A stretch of DNA of 64,000 bases. Source: Imbricaverruca yamaguchii. Taxonomy: Eukaryota > Arthropoda > Thecostraca > Neoverrucidae. The notes under the pieces were generated by a model. The model worked only from the letters and a program-made list of their open reading frames with translations, made no database searches and was not told the DNA's origin. The translations under genes were made by a program, and so were the position numbers. The stretch lies in NCBI GenBank assembly GCA_034440575.1, contig JAOTOL010001643.1, forward strand, positions 1,154,501 through 1,218,500, read 5' to 3'. Below, in pieces: positions 12,605-24,373 of the stretch (position 1 is its first letter; each line of letters starts with the position of its first letter).

Positions 12605-13335
12605 ATAACGGCCCCTTCAAACCTGCAAACGGTGTGAATATAAGTGTCCAACTGATCCCCGGGTAACGCAGTGTTACCGCCATAATTTGCAGCAGTTCGA
12701 TCGCCCATTATCGGGTGGCTTGAAACTGACAGAGTGGGCATTCAGTGGGCCAGGTGGAAGGCAGGAGAGACGGCTAATCCAGATTATGCTCTCCTGGCTT
12801 CCGCCTCATGCGCTTATAGTTTTGTAGATACAGGAGAGACTGTGAATTCAGATTCCGTGTGACTCCGGAATGTTGTCTCCGTTCTCGAGGTCCGTTGACG
12901 AGTGGCTTGAAACTGGCAGATGGGTTCTGGTGTGAGTATGTGGATATGGGATAACGTATCGTTTGGGAAGAGTTCCCGTACTCATTGTTCCTCCTGACAG
13001 TGACCGGTTCCGAGTCACCCGCAAGCGGTGTGGATAAAAGTGCCCAACCTATCCCGGGTAACGCTAATTGTTACTACCATAATGTGCAGCACTTGATCGC
13101 ACATTCTCGAATGGCCGTTCTCCGGTGGCTTGAAACTGACTGAGTGGGCAGTCATTGTGTCGGGTGGAAGGCGGGAGAGACAGTCAATCCATAGTATGCT
13201 CTCTGTGGCAGTGACGGATTCCGGACCACCTTGTGTCATGCCATCCGAAAAGGTGGCTAAGGTGCACAACCGATCCCTGGGTGACGCTACGTGTCACCGC
13301 CATAGGTTCCCACACAGTTGGTTCACTCCGACGTG
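12605..13335. repeat. Local GC-richer repeat, two to three diverged units
   Basis: Units share GGTGGCTTGAAACTGAC, GAAGGC-GGAGAGAC, TATGCTCTC and GTGACCGGTTCCG-like blocks, and a C-GATCCC-GGGTAACGC block. Units lie near 12605-12850, 12895-13140 and 13125-13335 and partly overlap in register. No protein is recognised. Another part-copy lies at 18790-18990, on the other side of the plus-strand CR1. Confidence 0.7.
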
Positions 13336-13778
13336 ATTTCACCATGATGGAGTATGCTATGACCCGCGCGAACCTCGCTTTGTTCGGGATGTGCGATAAA
13401 CGCCGAACGCCACGCCGCCGCAAAGTCGGCAAGTCCTCGTTGATCGAGGATTCCTCAATCCCACAATCCCCATCCTTAGAAGGAAGCATATTTACGTAAA
13501 ATTTGATAACTGAAATAGTTTCAACGTCAACGAGTACATTGATATGCGGCTACAATTTGACACAGCTATAGACGAATACCACCACACATAGCTCCTTTTA
13601 TAATGGACGAATATGGACGGATAGTTTGTATACAAACTTCATGAGGTGTTTATTGACAAATGAATTCACGTTATATAGTTGATCACATGAGATGCTCACG
13701 TGACTTAGCCAAATGTAATTTTGAATGTCAACCATCATGTTAAACGTTACTTAGACTTTGTCCTTGCTCCGTTTTATT
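13336..13778. other. Intergenic, no gene recognised
   Basis: Transition from the local repeat to the 5' end of the plus-strand CR1. Nothing coding was recognised. Confidence 0.4.
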
Positions 13779-13901
13779 CGACTCTTCGATTTCTGTAGTA
13801 GGAGATATTACAAGTGATTTGATAGATTTGTAGATTTGATAAGTACATTAGACAACATTCATACTATCCTAACATACTTTATTTATTTTTTGGTGTGCAT
13901 A

Positions 13902-14547
13902 GTGTGTTTGGTGTTGAAGTTTAAGATAGTTTAATTAGTAGTAAGTTGGGGGTATTCATAAGTGCTGTGTGACTGTTCATTTTTCTGTCTAGCCATAAGT
14001 GATATCAAAGGGATATTTATATAGTTGTCTACTTGTGTGGAAGACAATTAGATTAGACATCTTGTTTAGTTATTTAATTTAGTTAAAAACAAAACAAAAC
14101 AAAAAAACAAACAATTGTTTAATAGTTTCTGCTTTTCTTGAGGCACTCAGATATTTAACTGACAGTATAGGAGGTAGCGATTTATAGTGAATGATAGTTA
14201 GCTTTTTTGTCGGTTGTTTAGCAAGTGTGTTTGGTGTTGCAATTTAAGATAGTTTAATTAGTAGTAAGTTGTGGGTATTCATAAGTGCTGTGTGACTGTT
14301 CATTTTTCTGTCTAGCCATAAGTGATATCAAAGGGATATTTATATAGTTGTCTACTTGTGTGGAAGGCAATTAGATTAGACATCTTGTTTAGTTATTTAA
14401 TTTATTTAAAAACAAAACAAAACAAAAAAACAAACAATTCTTTAATAGTTTCTGCTTTTCTTGAGGCACTCAGATATTTAACTGACAGTATAGGAGGTAG
14501 CGATTTATAGTGAATGATAGTTAGCTTTTTTATCGGTTGTTTAGCAA
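13902..14547 (+). repeat. 323-bp tandem duplication in CR1 5' UTR
   Basis: Two head-to-tail units, 13902-14224 and 14225-14547, each starting GTGTGTTTGGTGTTG and containing AAGGGATATTTATATAGTTG and AACTGACAGTATAGGAGGTA. The minus copy has only one unit. Duplicated promoter-like 5' monomers are known in some LINE families; here that role is inference. Confidence 0.93.
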
Positions 14548-14603
14548 GTTAATTTAGCAAGTTAATTTGAATCTAAATCTAGGCATAAGCTGCAGCGTTT
14601 AGG

Positions 14604-15551
14604 ATGGTTTCGACCAGGATGCAGGCACTAGAGGAAGAAATTAGGACCCTTAAGGCAGAGGTTTCCAACCTCAAGGCTGCCCTTGTTGCACAGGGTAGGC
14701 AAGATAAAGCAACAAGGGGTCAATCCGTAGCAGGGACATATGCCCAGGTGGTCGCAGGCCACCAGGTAGCTGAGGTTTCCCTACTGTGGAGGTGGCTGGG
14801 ATCTCTCAAGAGGGAGTGTTAATAGTGGTAATAGCGAACAGAGGAGGGGTAGTTCTGGTAGGTCACAGGAGGGGAAGTGGCATGAGGTCAGGGGGTGGAG
14901 GATTTGGAGACGCGAACCTAAGGAAAGGGTCAGTGAGTGGCAGGTGGCAGGTGGTAGGAGCGGGAGGAAGTGTAGCAGACCGGCCCAGCGGGCAGGCATA
15001 GTAACAACAAATATGTTCCAGGCATTGGATGACTGCCCCCAGGATAGCAGTAGTAAGGAGTCAGTGCTGGTCATAGGAGACTCTCGTGTGCGTCATTTAG
15101 AGCGGGTATTTTGTAAAGGTAGGAGGGACAGGAGGTGCATACCGGCCTGGTGCCAAGGTGAAGGACCTGGTACCTGCGGTGGCACAGGTCACCAGTGATC
15201 ACCAGTTTAACACAGTCATAGTGCATGTAGGGGTAAATAACATAGGTCATACTAGGAGCGAGGAGCTTCTGCGGGAGTACAGGGCCCTTCTGGCCACCCT
15301 GAAGGGTACCAATAGAGTGCTTGTAACAGGAATTTTGCCTAGGGCTAGAGCCTCCCTGAGTGGAGCTCTAGGGCACTGGCAACTAACACCAGGGTAGGAA
15401 AGCTCTGCCAGGAGCTAGGTTTTACATTTGTAGACGAGTGGAGCAGGTTTTATGCATCGTGGGACCTCTATCAGAGGGATGACCTGCATTTTTCTGAGAA
15501 GGGGGTCCATGTGTTAGGCAAAGTATATGAGCATGTCCTTCAGGGAAACTA
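14604..15551 (+). pseudogene. CR1 ORF1, plus copy, frameshifted
   Basis: Starts ATG (MVSTRMQALEEEIRTLKAEV), a heptad-rich coiled coil, followed by a Gly/Arg/Ser-rich linker and an esterase-like domain with GDSRVRHLERVF (block I), NTVIVHVGVNNIGHT (block with Asn) and DGLHF or DDLHF near the end. Relative to the minus copy, bases are missing near 14728, 14780 and 15138, which breaks the frame into pieces. Confidence 0.88.
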
Positions 15552-15560
15552 GGTAATGGG

Positions 15561-18279
15561 GTGGGGAGGGATGAAATTGCATTGCCAACTCAGGAATATT
15601 CCAATAGTGTCAGCCAAGGTAATAGAACCTCAAAGTCTGCAAATAGGGACAGCAGCAACTCAAGGGGACAGAGTTATAGTTCATCTAGTGATAAAAGAAC
15701 TCCTCAATATGAAAAAGCCAAAGGTGGTTATGGAGCATTTGTTAAGTGTATGATGTTTAATGCTCAGAGTATCCGTTCCAAATTTGATGAGTTCAAGTGT
15801 TATGTTGCTGAGGAGGAACCGGATTTTGTTTGCATTACGGAGGCATGGGTCAGTGAAGGATATTTTGGAGATAACTTACAGGACTATGAGATCCAGGGAT
15901 ACAATATGTTTTCGTGCAATAGGGGTCCAGCAATGAAAGGGGGTGGTGTAATGCTCTATGTGAATAGCTTATTCAGTTCTCAAAAAGTAGCAGGTGGGGA
16001 TAAAAATGTGTCTGTGGAGTCCATTTGGCTTGATGTCACTGTGGGAAAAGGCAACAGCAATACTCTTAGGATAGGAGCTTTCACCGATCAGGAACCCTGC
16101 CACATTCTCAGCAACTGAGCTTGACAAGGTGATTTGTGAGGAAATCAGTAGAAACTTTAAGAGGAAGTGCCTTATTCTCGGTGACTTTAATCTAAAAGGT
16201 TATGAAAATGTTGGTGTTGGCTCCCATCATGAAAATGTTCAGGAAATGCCTTGAAGAGGACCTATTCTTACACCAGTTTGTATCGGAACCTACCAGGCAT
16301 GGTTCATTCTTGGACCTTGTATTCTCGGATTTAAGTGACTTGGTTCAAGACTTGACTGTAGGCGAAACTCTGGGAAAAAGTGACCATAACATAGTTAGAT
16401 TCAAGGCACATGTAGGGGAAATTATCAAGGATAATTTGGTAAAGGTTCAAATTTCAACAGAGCAGACTTTAACGGCATGAGAGCGGCTTTAAGTGCCATC
16501 AGATGGGAAGAAGAATTGTCCAATTTAAATGCCTGTGAAATGTGGGAAAATTAAATCTTACTTAAAGGAAACTCAGATTAGACATGTCCCCCAAAAGCAA
16601 GACGCAAAGAAGGGTAGGAAGCCAGCATGGCTTACACCGGACGTGATAAAAGCAATTAGGGCTAAGAAAACTGCATTTAGAGTTTTTAAAGAAGCCTCAA
16701 ATGTCATTAATCTAAAGGCGTATCGAAAAGCTAGAGACACGGAAGCAAAAACCAGAGCAGCAAAGCGAGCAAAGGAACTGGATTTAGCTAGAAACTGTAA
16801 TGGGGACAGTAAAAGTTCTTTAGTTTCTACAAGCTGAGTAAAGTTTCTAGCACAATTGGTCCACTGGAAGTAAACGGGACTACATTGGGTAGGATAGTGA
16901 GATGGTTGAGGAGCTGAGCAAGCAGTTCAAATCAGTGTTTCATTGGAAGATATGACCAATCTGCCGACCGTACACCATAGTTCAGTTACATGGGATCGAC
17001 GAATGATGTTGATTTCATTGGTAGTGATGTTGTTTGCAATCATATCAGGAAAATAAAGCCAAATAAGGCAGCAGGACCTGATGATATTTATGCTAGGGTG
17101 TTGCGGGAAACTGAAAGGAACTGGCATTTCCACTTAGTATAATATTTTGTGATCAGTTTCACATAATGAAATTCCAACCGATTGGAAAGGGCAAATGTAG
17201 TTCCTATTTTCAAGAAAGGAGAAAGAGGGAAAGTTGAAAACTATAGGCCAATAAGTCTCATCCCTAGTCGCAAGGTACTGAATCAATTATCAAGGATAGA
17301 ATAGTTAGTTATCTGGAAGGTAGCAGATTGATTCAAGATACTCAACATGGATTTAGAAAAGGACGATCGTGTCTCCAAACCTCTTGGACTTTTTGAACTT
17401 CGCCACAGAACAATTTGATCAGGAAATCAGGTTGATGTAGCATATCTTGACTTTAGTAAGGCCTTTGACAAGGTACCCCATAAACGGTTAATGATACAGC
17501 TTCAGTCCCATGGTATTGCGGTAGCATCTTAAAATGGATGGAGTTGTGGCTTTCAGATAGACAGCAAAGAGTGATGCTAAATGGTACAAGTCATCATGGA
17601 AATTTCTTAGTGGAGCCCCAGGGGTGTACTAGGGCCATTACTGTTGCATTATATTTGTAAATAACATTGAAAGTGGCCTAACAGTAGTTTTGAATTGGAT
17701 GATTTGAAGGTCTTTAGGGCAATAGCAGGTCAGGTTGGCATACCTCGCTGCAAAAAGACTTAGACGAACTTGCTGAAGTGGTCCGAAGAATGGCAAATGA
17801 AATTTAACGTGGATAAGTGCAAAATCATGCATGCGTAGGTAAGAGCATATGAAGGTCCATACTTGATGGGTGGCCAAGTGCTATCAGTGACTCAACAGGA
17901 GAAGGATTTAGGTGTTATTTAAACAAAATTGGGGGCATCAGAACAGACCAAGGAAGCCAGGAAGGGCTGAGAATGCTCGGAATAAATAGGAATGTTCATA
18001 CAGAGTGGGAAGTGATCAGGAAGCTTTACTGTGCATACGTCAGGCCACATTTGGAATACTGCATCCGCTTGGTCTCTAGCTATGAAAAGATTGTTGGCTT
18101 TTAGAGAGAGTACAAAAATGGTTAATGGAGCAACTGGCATATGGGAAAGATTGAAGAATTGAATTGTTTTCACTTAGATATAGAAGGCTGAGAGGAGATC
18201 TCATCGGGGGTTTTAAATTTTTTAAAGCTTTGGGGGGGGGAAAATTTGGGAAAATTTTTTTTTTTAAAAAAAAAATAAT

Positions 18280-18322
<43 letters not shown>

Positions 18323-18470
18323 AAGGTTGGACTCTTCACCACAGGGTAGTGGAACACTGGAACCAGCTGCCGAAAACATCGTCGGCAGCACATTGAACAT
18401 TTTAAAAACAGCATAGACAATCATTATAGAACGAGGGCTTGCTTTAGATTACAGGGAGGGCTGATTGGAG
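15561..18470 (+). pseudogene. CR1 ORF2 (endonuclease-RT), plus copy, broken
   Basis: Endonuclease is readable to about 16090 (MMFNAQSIRSKFDEFKCYV, DFVCITEAWVSEGYFG, GGGVMLYVNSLF), then in pieces (FLDLVFSDLSDLVQDLTVGE; KSDHNIVRFKAHVGE). The RT region after 16.8 kb is recognisable only as fragments (YLDFSKAFDKVPHKRLM near 17447). Missing single bases are dense and lie mainly in short homopolymers. Confidence 0.88.
18218..18330. other. Homopolymer-rich noise inside CR1 3' region
   Basis: G8, T-run and long A-run blocks replace about 250 bp of RT-end sequence that is present in the minus copy. This looks like failed consensus rather than biology. Confidence 0.7.
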
Positions 18471-18789
18471 ATTTGGTGGGCAACTGGTAGTGTGGTGAAC
18501 CAAGAAGGGCCCTTGTGGCTCGGTTGACTATTTATGTTTTTGTTTTATGTAACGCAGTTTACACGACCCCGTTCATAAATGGTCGGAAGTAAAGCGGAAA
18601 ATCATAATGCTAATTTGTTGAAGTGCTTGTTAACAAATAGGTCAATGTTCACTGTTTTATAACATATGTTGTTGACTCGGATCGGTTGTCTGAAGCATGT
18701 ACATTTTAATTGTGCTTATCGATATTCCTAAAATAAATATACATCGCGTCAATCAAGCCTTGTTCAAACTTCCTTCGAACTTGTATGTG

Positions 18790-18990
18790 CTTGTTTCGGT
18801 GGGGATCCGGGGGAGACTGTTGGTCCAGTTTATGCTCTCCTCGGCAACGACCGGTTCCGGATCACCCTCACTCATGCCATAGCCATCGCTCATGCCAAAG
18901 GTGTCTGGAGTACCCAGCCGATCCCCGCGTGATGCTGAGTGTCACTGCCATAACGTGCCGCACATCGGCCGCAAATTTCAATGCTTTCTG
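18790..18990. repeat. Part-copy of the 12.6-13.3 kb repeat
   Basis: Shares TTTATGCTCTCCT, CGACCGGTTCCGGATCACC, CAGCCGATCCCCG and GTGTCACTGCCATAACGTGC-type blocks with 12605-13335. It begins about 250 bp beyond the CR1 3' end. Confidence 0.65.
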
Positions 18991-21269
18991 GTGGATAATT
19001 TTCACTTGCTTCAATTGACCATTGCACTTACAATGACGACGGTAATTTGTTCTTCAAACTTTGTTCAAACCTCAGTTATAAACTTGAACTCGCAAACATG
19101 GCCATCACGGGTAGCTGGCGTATCGCTGTCCAAAATATTTCCTTTGAGTCGTGGCACGTTCCTGCTCTATTTGCACCACGTATTGATTATTTGATAAAAA
19201 ACATGTGCAAACAAAAATGTGGTATGCGCAAAAATAGCAACGCCAAAGCCCCACCAGGAGTGTCGGGTTGCAGTTTTTTTCCGGACAGAAAACAGCAGAG
19301 TCTATAGGCTAATTGTACACTAAGTATTTTTTTTTTGTATCTCCATGTACTAAAACTGTAAATAATGTGTGAATCTAACTGTCCTCTCTTTCTTCTGCAT
19401 ACTTACAATTTGTCAAGTGTTTGATTATACTCGATTGAAGGAAATGTCCGATAGCGCCACAAGAGTCAGTGACAGCGGGACGATACGACTTTCGACACAG
19501 GTTGCCACTGGACGGCGGAGTTGTCGGATAGCGACGACTTCTCGGATGGCCGTGTCCGAAGTCTGGAAAAGAAGCGCAAGACTACCATACTAAGTGACTA
19601 TTGATTCGCCTGATCCTTCAGAAACTGAAAGCGGAGGTGATGGGACCGCCGGTAACGTACCGGCACTGTCATATTGGACATGCCGACCTGGCTGTGGTAA
19701 GCTAAATAACTGAGTGTGCCGTCCCGCAACAGGAGTGGCGGTGGAGCGACGGCGGATGCCGCGCCAAAAGTGGACCAGCTGCCGCGCGTCTGTGTGCCCC
19801 GTCATGGCCGAGCCGGAGGGTATCAAAGCATGTGTCCATGCTGATGTTGAAACCAGTCGGTCGTGTCTTTCCGACAAGGTCATTTTAGCTTCAAACGCCG
19901 TCGAGTTAAAGCGGGCCGTGGGAACGCACATTTCCAGACACAAAGATTACAAAGGACCGCACCCGGATGGGCGGCGACGCCTCCTCTTGAAAGTTCTGGC
20001 GTCAGGATACCACAACGTTGGGATCACAGCCACCGTCGCCTAGCGAGCTGGACGCTCGCTCCTCTGGCAAGCACCACGAATCGTCCTGGTAAGTGCCAAT
20101 TGTGCCCGTTTGAAACAAATTTGCATGTTTGTATATACTTGCAAGTATTTTTTTTTTTAATGTCAGACTTCCAAAGTTGTTCGAATTTGAAACTTCGCAG
20201 TCATCACGACTTGCTCTTGATCGGTAGCCTTTTGTTCCCAACCAGCGCATGTGGTGCCCTACAATTGTGTCAATTCTGCATACAAGAATCCACGAGTAAT
20301 ATGTTCAGGCGTTTATGTCCGCAGAGCGCTTCGAAGTCTACCAGCAACGAAGCTGCCAAGCTACACGCCTCTACTGCGTATTTATTTGCCCATACTACGA
20401 GACGACTGGAGCGTGAACGTCATCACCGACACCGGCACGTACAGCAGGATGACCCACGGGAATGTTCCTGCACGCCTGCTGGACGGTGCTGGTGTGAACG
20501 TGCCGGCCAGACACCATGCAATATATCGGACCGATCATCTGAGAGGCAGTCGTAAGGTCATGGAGCGAACCTTACGCAAACAGACTCCCACGGGGGAAAT
20601 GATGGTAGCGTGGTCAGTTGAAGGTCGACACCAAGTAACCATCTACAAGGCTTCCAAGACCGACGGTGGCCAGAAGGTTGATTTCCTCACAACTGGACAG
20701 CGAGTCAAGGTCCGTGCGGCGAGATTGACATGCAGATGGCGACTGCAGCTACCGAGCCGCTTCCGGGGTCGAACATGGAACGCCACCAACAGGCAGTGAA
20801 GCACAGGCAGGGGTCATATGTGACGCTTGCCGTAGTCGCTGGCCACCGACTGGCGTTTGTAAAAATCTGAATGTATATAATTCAGGAAACGATACTTTCA
20901 GGACGGAGACTAGGTATTCACCATTAACCATGTAGGTGATAAGAATGTGAAGGTTACATGAAGAGCATCCATCGTGCTGGCCGGGGCCGAAGTTGACGCT
21001 GTGCAGTACTTCCTACCCAGGCTGCGGTCGGCGGTGGAAGACGGAGACTTGACTGGAAAGCTGACGCCAGGCCTCGGTTTATACAAAGTAAGAGTACAGG
21101 ACGCATTTCCATAAAGCATATCGTATGAAACCGCTATCCGCGGGAACATTTTGAGGCGGCTCCATACGGTGCATACCGCGCAGATGGCGGAATGCATGAC
21201 CATCGCCGCTGAAGAGACTGCGGCAATAACGTGCTTTTGTAGACACAGCGCAGCGATCGCATAGCAAGT
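18991..21269. other. Spacer between inverted CR1 copies, no gene recognised
   Basis: Moderately GC-rich, with several open stretches on the plus strand (for example 19714-20043, 19863-20555, 20251-20799), none with a family resemblance I can name. TTTATGTCCGCAG at about 20311-20323 looks like a splice acceptor, so a diverged host exon is possible but unproven. Confidence 0.4.
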
Positions 21270-21364
21270 GTAAAAGACATAAAAGATCAGTGCAACTCTG
21301 AGCCACAAGGGCCCTTCTTGGTTGCACTCTGTACACTGAACCAGTTGCCCACCAAATCTGCCAA

Positions 21365-24300
21365 TCAGCCCTCCCTGTAATACTGAAAAGCAAGCCCTCT
21401 ATTCTTATAATGATTGTCTATGCTGTTTTTAAAGATGTTCAATGTTCTGCTACTGACGATGTTTTCTGGCAGCTGGTTCCAGTGTTCCACTACCCTGTTG
21501 GTGAAGAAAGTTTGCCTTAACCTTGTTCTGCTGTGGTTAATTTTAATTTTGAATTTATGACCTCTAATTGCATCATTTCTGTTAAATTCAAACATTTCCC
21601 CAAGGTATCCCCTCTCCAGACCATTTACAAATTTAAAGACCTCGATGAGATCTCCTCTCAGCCTTCTATATCTAAGTGAAAACATATTCAATTTCTTCAA
21701 TCTTTCCTCATATGCCAGGTTGCTTATGCCATTAACCATTTTTGTAGCCCTCTTTTGTACTCTCTCTAAAAGCCAACAATCTTTTTCATAGCTAGGAGAC
21801 CAAGCTTGGATGCAGTATTCCAAATATGGCCTGACGTATGCACAGTAAAGCTTCCTGATCACTTCCTCACTTCTGTATGATACATTCCTATTTATTGCCC
21901 CGAGCATTCTCAGTGCCTTCTTCCTGGCTTCCTTGGTCTGTTCTGATGCCCCCAATTTTGTGTTTAGAATAACACCTAAATCCTTCTCCTGTTGAGTCAC
22001 TGATAGCACTTGGCCCCCCATCAAGTATGGAGCCTTCATATGCTGCTTACCTACATGCATGATTTTGCACTTATCAAAGTTAAATTTCATTTGCCATTCT
22101 TCGGACCACTTCACAAGTTCGTCTAAGTCTTTTTGCAGCGAGATATGCTCATCCTGACCTGTTATTGCCCTAAAGACCTTCAAATCATCTGCAAATTTCA
22201 AAACTTTACTGCTTAGGCCACTTTCAATGTTATTTACAAATATAATGAACAGTAATGGCCCTAGTACTGACCCCTGGGGGACTGCACTAAGAACATTTTG
22301 CCATGATGACTTTGTACCATTTAGCATCACTCTTTGCTGTCTATCTGGAAGCCACAACTCTATCCATTTTAAGATGCTACCTGCAATACCATGGGACTGA
22401 AGCTGTATCATTAACCGTTTATGGGGTACCTTGTCAAAGGCCTTACTAAAGTCAAGATATGCTACATCAACCTGATTTCCCTGATCAAATTGTTCTGTGG
22501 CGAAGTTCAAAAAGTCCAAGAGGTTTGTGAGACACGATCGTCCTTTTCTAAATCCATGTTGAGTATCTTGAATCAATCTGCTACCTTCCAGATAACTAAC
22601 TATTCTATCCTTGATAATTGATTCGAGTACCTTGCAGACTAGGGATGTGAGACTTATTGGCCTATAGTTTTCAACTTTCCCTCTTTCTCCTTTCTTGAAA
22701 ATAGGAACTACATTTGCCCTTTTCCAATCGGTTGGAATTTCATTATGTGAAACTGATCTACAAAATATTATACTAAGTGGAAATGCCAGTTCCTTTTCAG
22801 TTTCCCGCAACACCCTAGCATAAATATCATCAGGTCCTGCTGCCTTATTTGGCTTTATTTTCCTGATATGATTGTAAACAACATCAGTACCAATGAAATC
22901 AACATCATTTGTCAGATCCCATGTATCTGAACTATGGTGTACGGTCGGCAGATTGGTCATATCTTCCAATGTAAACACTGATTTGAACTGCTTGCTCAGC
23001 TCCTCAACCATCTCACTATCCTCACCCAATGTAGTCCCGTTTACTTCCAGTGGACCAATTGTGTTAGAAACTTTACTCAGCTTGTAGAAACTAAAGAACT
23101 TTTTACTGTCCCCATTACAGTTTCTAGCTAAATCCAGTTCCTTTGCTCGCTTTGCTGCTCTGGTTTTTTGCTTCACAGTGTCTATCTTTTCGATACGCCT
23201 TTAGATTAATGACATTTGAGGCTTCTTTAAAAACTCTAAATGCAGTTTTCTTAGCCCTAATTGCTTTTATCACGTCTGGTGTAAGCCATGCTGGCTTTCC
23301 TACCCTTCTTTTGCGTCTTTGCTTTTGGGGGACATGTCTAATCTGAGTTTCCTTTAAGTAAGATTTGAACTTTTCCCACATTTCACAGGCATTTAAATTG
23401 GAGAATTCTTCTTCCCATCTGATGGCACCTAAAGCCGCTCTCATGCCGTTAAAGTCTGCTCTGTTGAAATTTGGAACCTTTACCAAATTATCCTTGATAG
23501 TTTCCCCTACATGTGCCTTGAATCTAACTATGTTATGGTCACTTTTTCCCAGAGTTTCGCCTACAGTCAAGTCTTGAACCAAGTCACTTAAATCCGAGAA
23601 TACAAGGTCCAAGAATGAACCATGCCTGGTAGGTTCCGATACAAACTGGTGTAAGAACAGGTCCTCTTCAAGGCATTTCCTGAACATTTTGCATGATGGG
23701 GAGCCAACACCAGCATTTTCATAACCTTTTAGATTAAAGTCACCGAGAATAAGGCACTTCCTCTTAAAGTTTCTACTGATTTCCTCACAAATCACCTTGT
23801 CAAGCTCCAGTTGCTGAGAATGTGGCAGGGTTCCTGATCGGTAGAAAGCTCCTATCCTAAGAGTATTGCTGTTGCCTTTTCCCACAGTGACATCAAGCCA
23901 AATGGACTCCACAGACACATTTTTATCCCCACCTGCTACTTTTTGAGAACTGAATAAGCTATTCACATAGAGCATTACACCACCCCCTTTCATTGCTGGA
24001 CCCCTATTGCACGAAAACATATTGTATCCCTGGATCTCATAGTCCTGTAAGTTATCTCCAAAATATCCTTCACTGACCCATGCCTCCGTAATGCAAACAA
24101 AATCCGGTTCCTCCTCAGCAACATAACACTTGAACTCATCAAATTTGGAACGGATACTCTGAGCATTAAACATCATACACTTAACAAATGCTCCATAACC
24201 ACCTTTGGCTTTTTCATATTGAGGAGTTCTTTTATCACTAGATGAACTATAACTCTGTCCCCTTGAGTTGCTGCTGTCCCTATTTGCAGACTTTGAGGTT

Positions 24301-24365
24301 CTATTGCCTTGGCTGACACCATTGGAATATTCCTGAGTTGGCAATGCAATTTCATCCCTCCCCAC
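21365..24365 (-). CDS. CR1 ORF2 polyprotein (AP endonuclease + reverse transcriptase), one frameshift
   Basis: Endonuclease nicks target DNA; RT primes on it. N-terminal half (24365 to about 23165): MMFNAQSIRSKFDEF, DFVCITEAW, GGGVMLYVNS, LILGDFNLKG and SDHNIVRF, the usual EN blocks. C-terminal half (about 23175 to 21365): NKAAGPDDIYARVL, NYRPISLTSLVCKVLE, QHGFRKGRSCLTNL, YLDFSKAFDKVPHKRLM, SAVPQGSVLGPLLFI and the catalytic FADD at 22195-22184. The halves are in different frames because an A6 run (T6 at 23164-23169) replaces A5 seen in the plus copy. The first frame opens without an in-frame ATG at its left end (GTG near 24365), so translation may start at an internal Met or by reinitiation after ORF1. 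Confidence 0.93.
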
Positions 24366-24373
24366 CCCATTTC

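Larger units (their letters stand above)
13779..18545 (+). mobile_element. CR1 non-LTR retrotransposon, plus copy, full length but broken
   Basis: Runs from CGACTCTTCGATTTCTG at the 5' end to CCAAGAAGGGCCCTTGTGGC and a TTTATGTTTTTG tail at the 3' end. The same two ends are found in the minus copy at 21270-25810. Order: 5' UTR with a 323-bp tandem duplication, ORF1 (coiled coil plus SGNH/esterase-type domain, diagnostic of the CR1 clade) and ORF2 (AP endonuclease plus reverse transcriptase). The first 3 kb is nearly identical to the minus copy. From about 16.8 kb it loses single bases every few tens of bases, and 18220-18330 is homopolymer noise. It cannot encode active protein as written. Confidence 0.93.

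Noticed and set aside
20251..20799. 182-codon open frame in the CR1 spacer as a gene
   Set aside because: No recognised domain; composition and overlapping open frames suggest chance or a decayed repeat.
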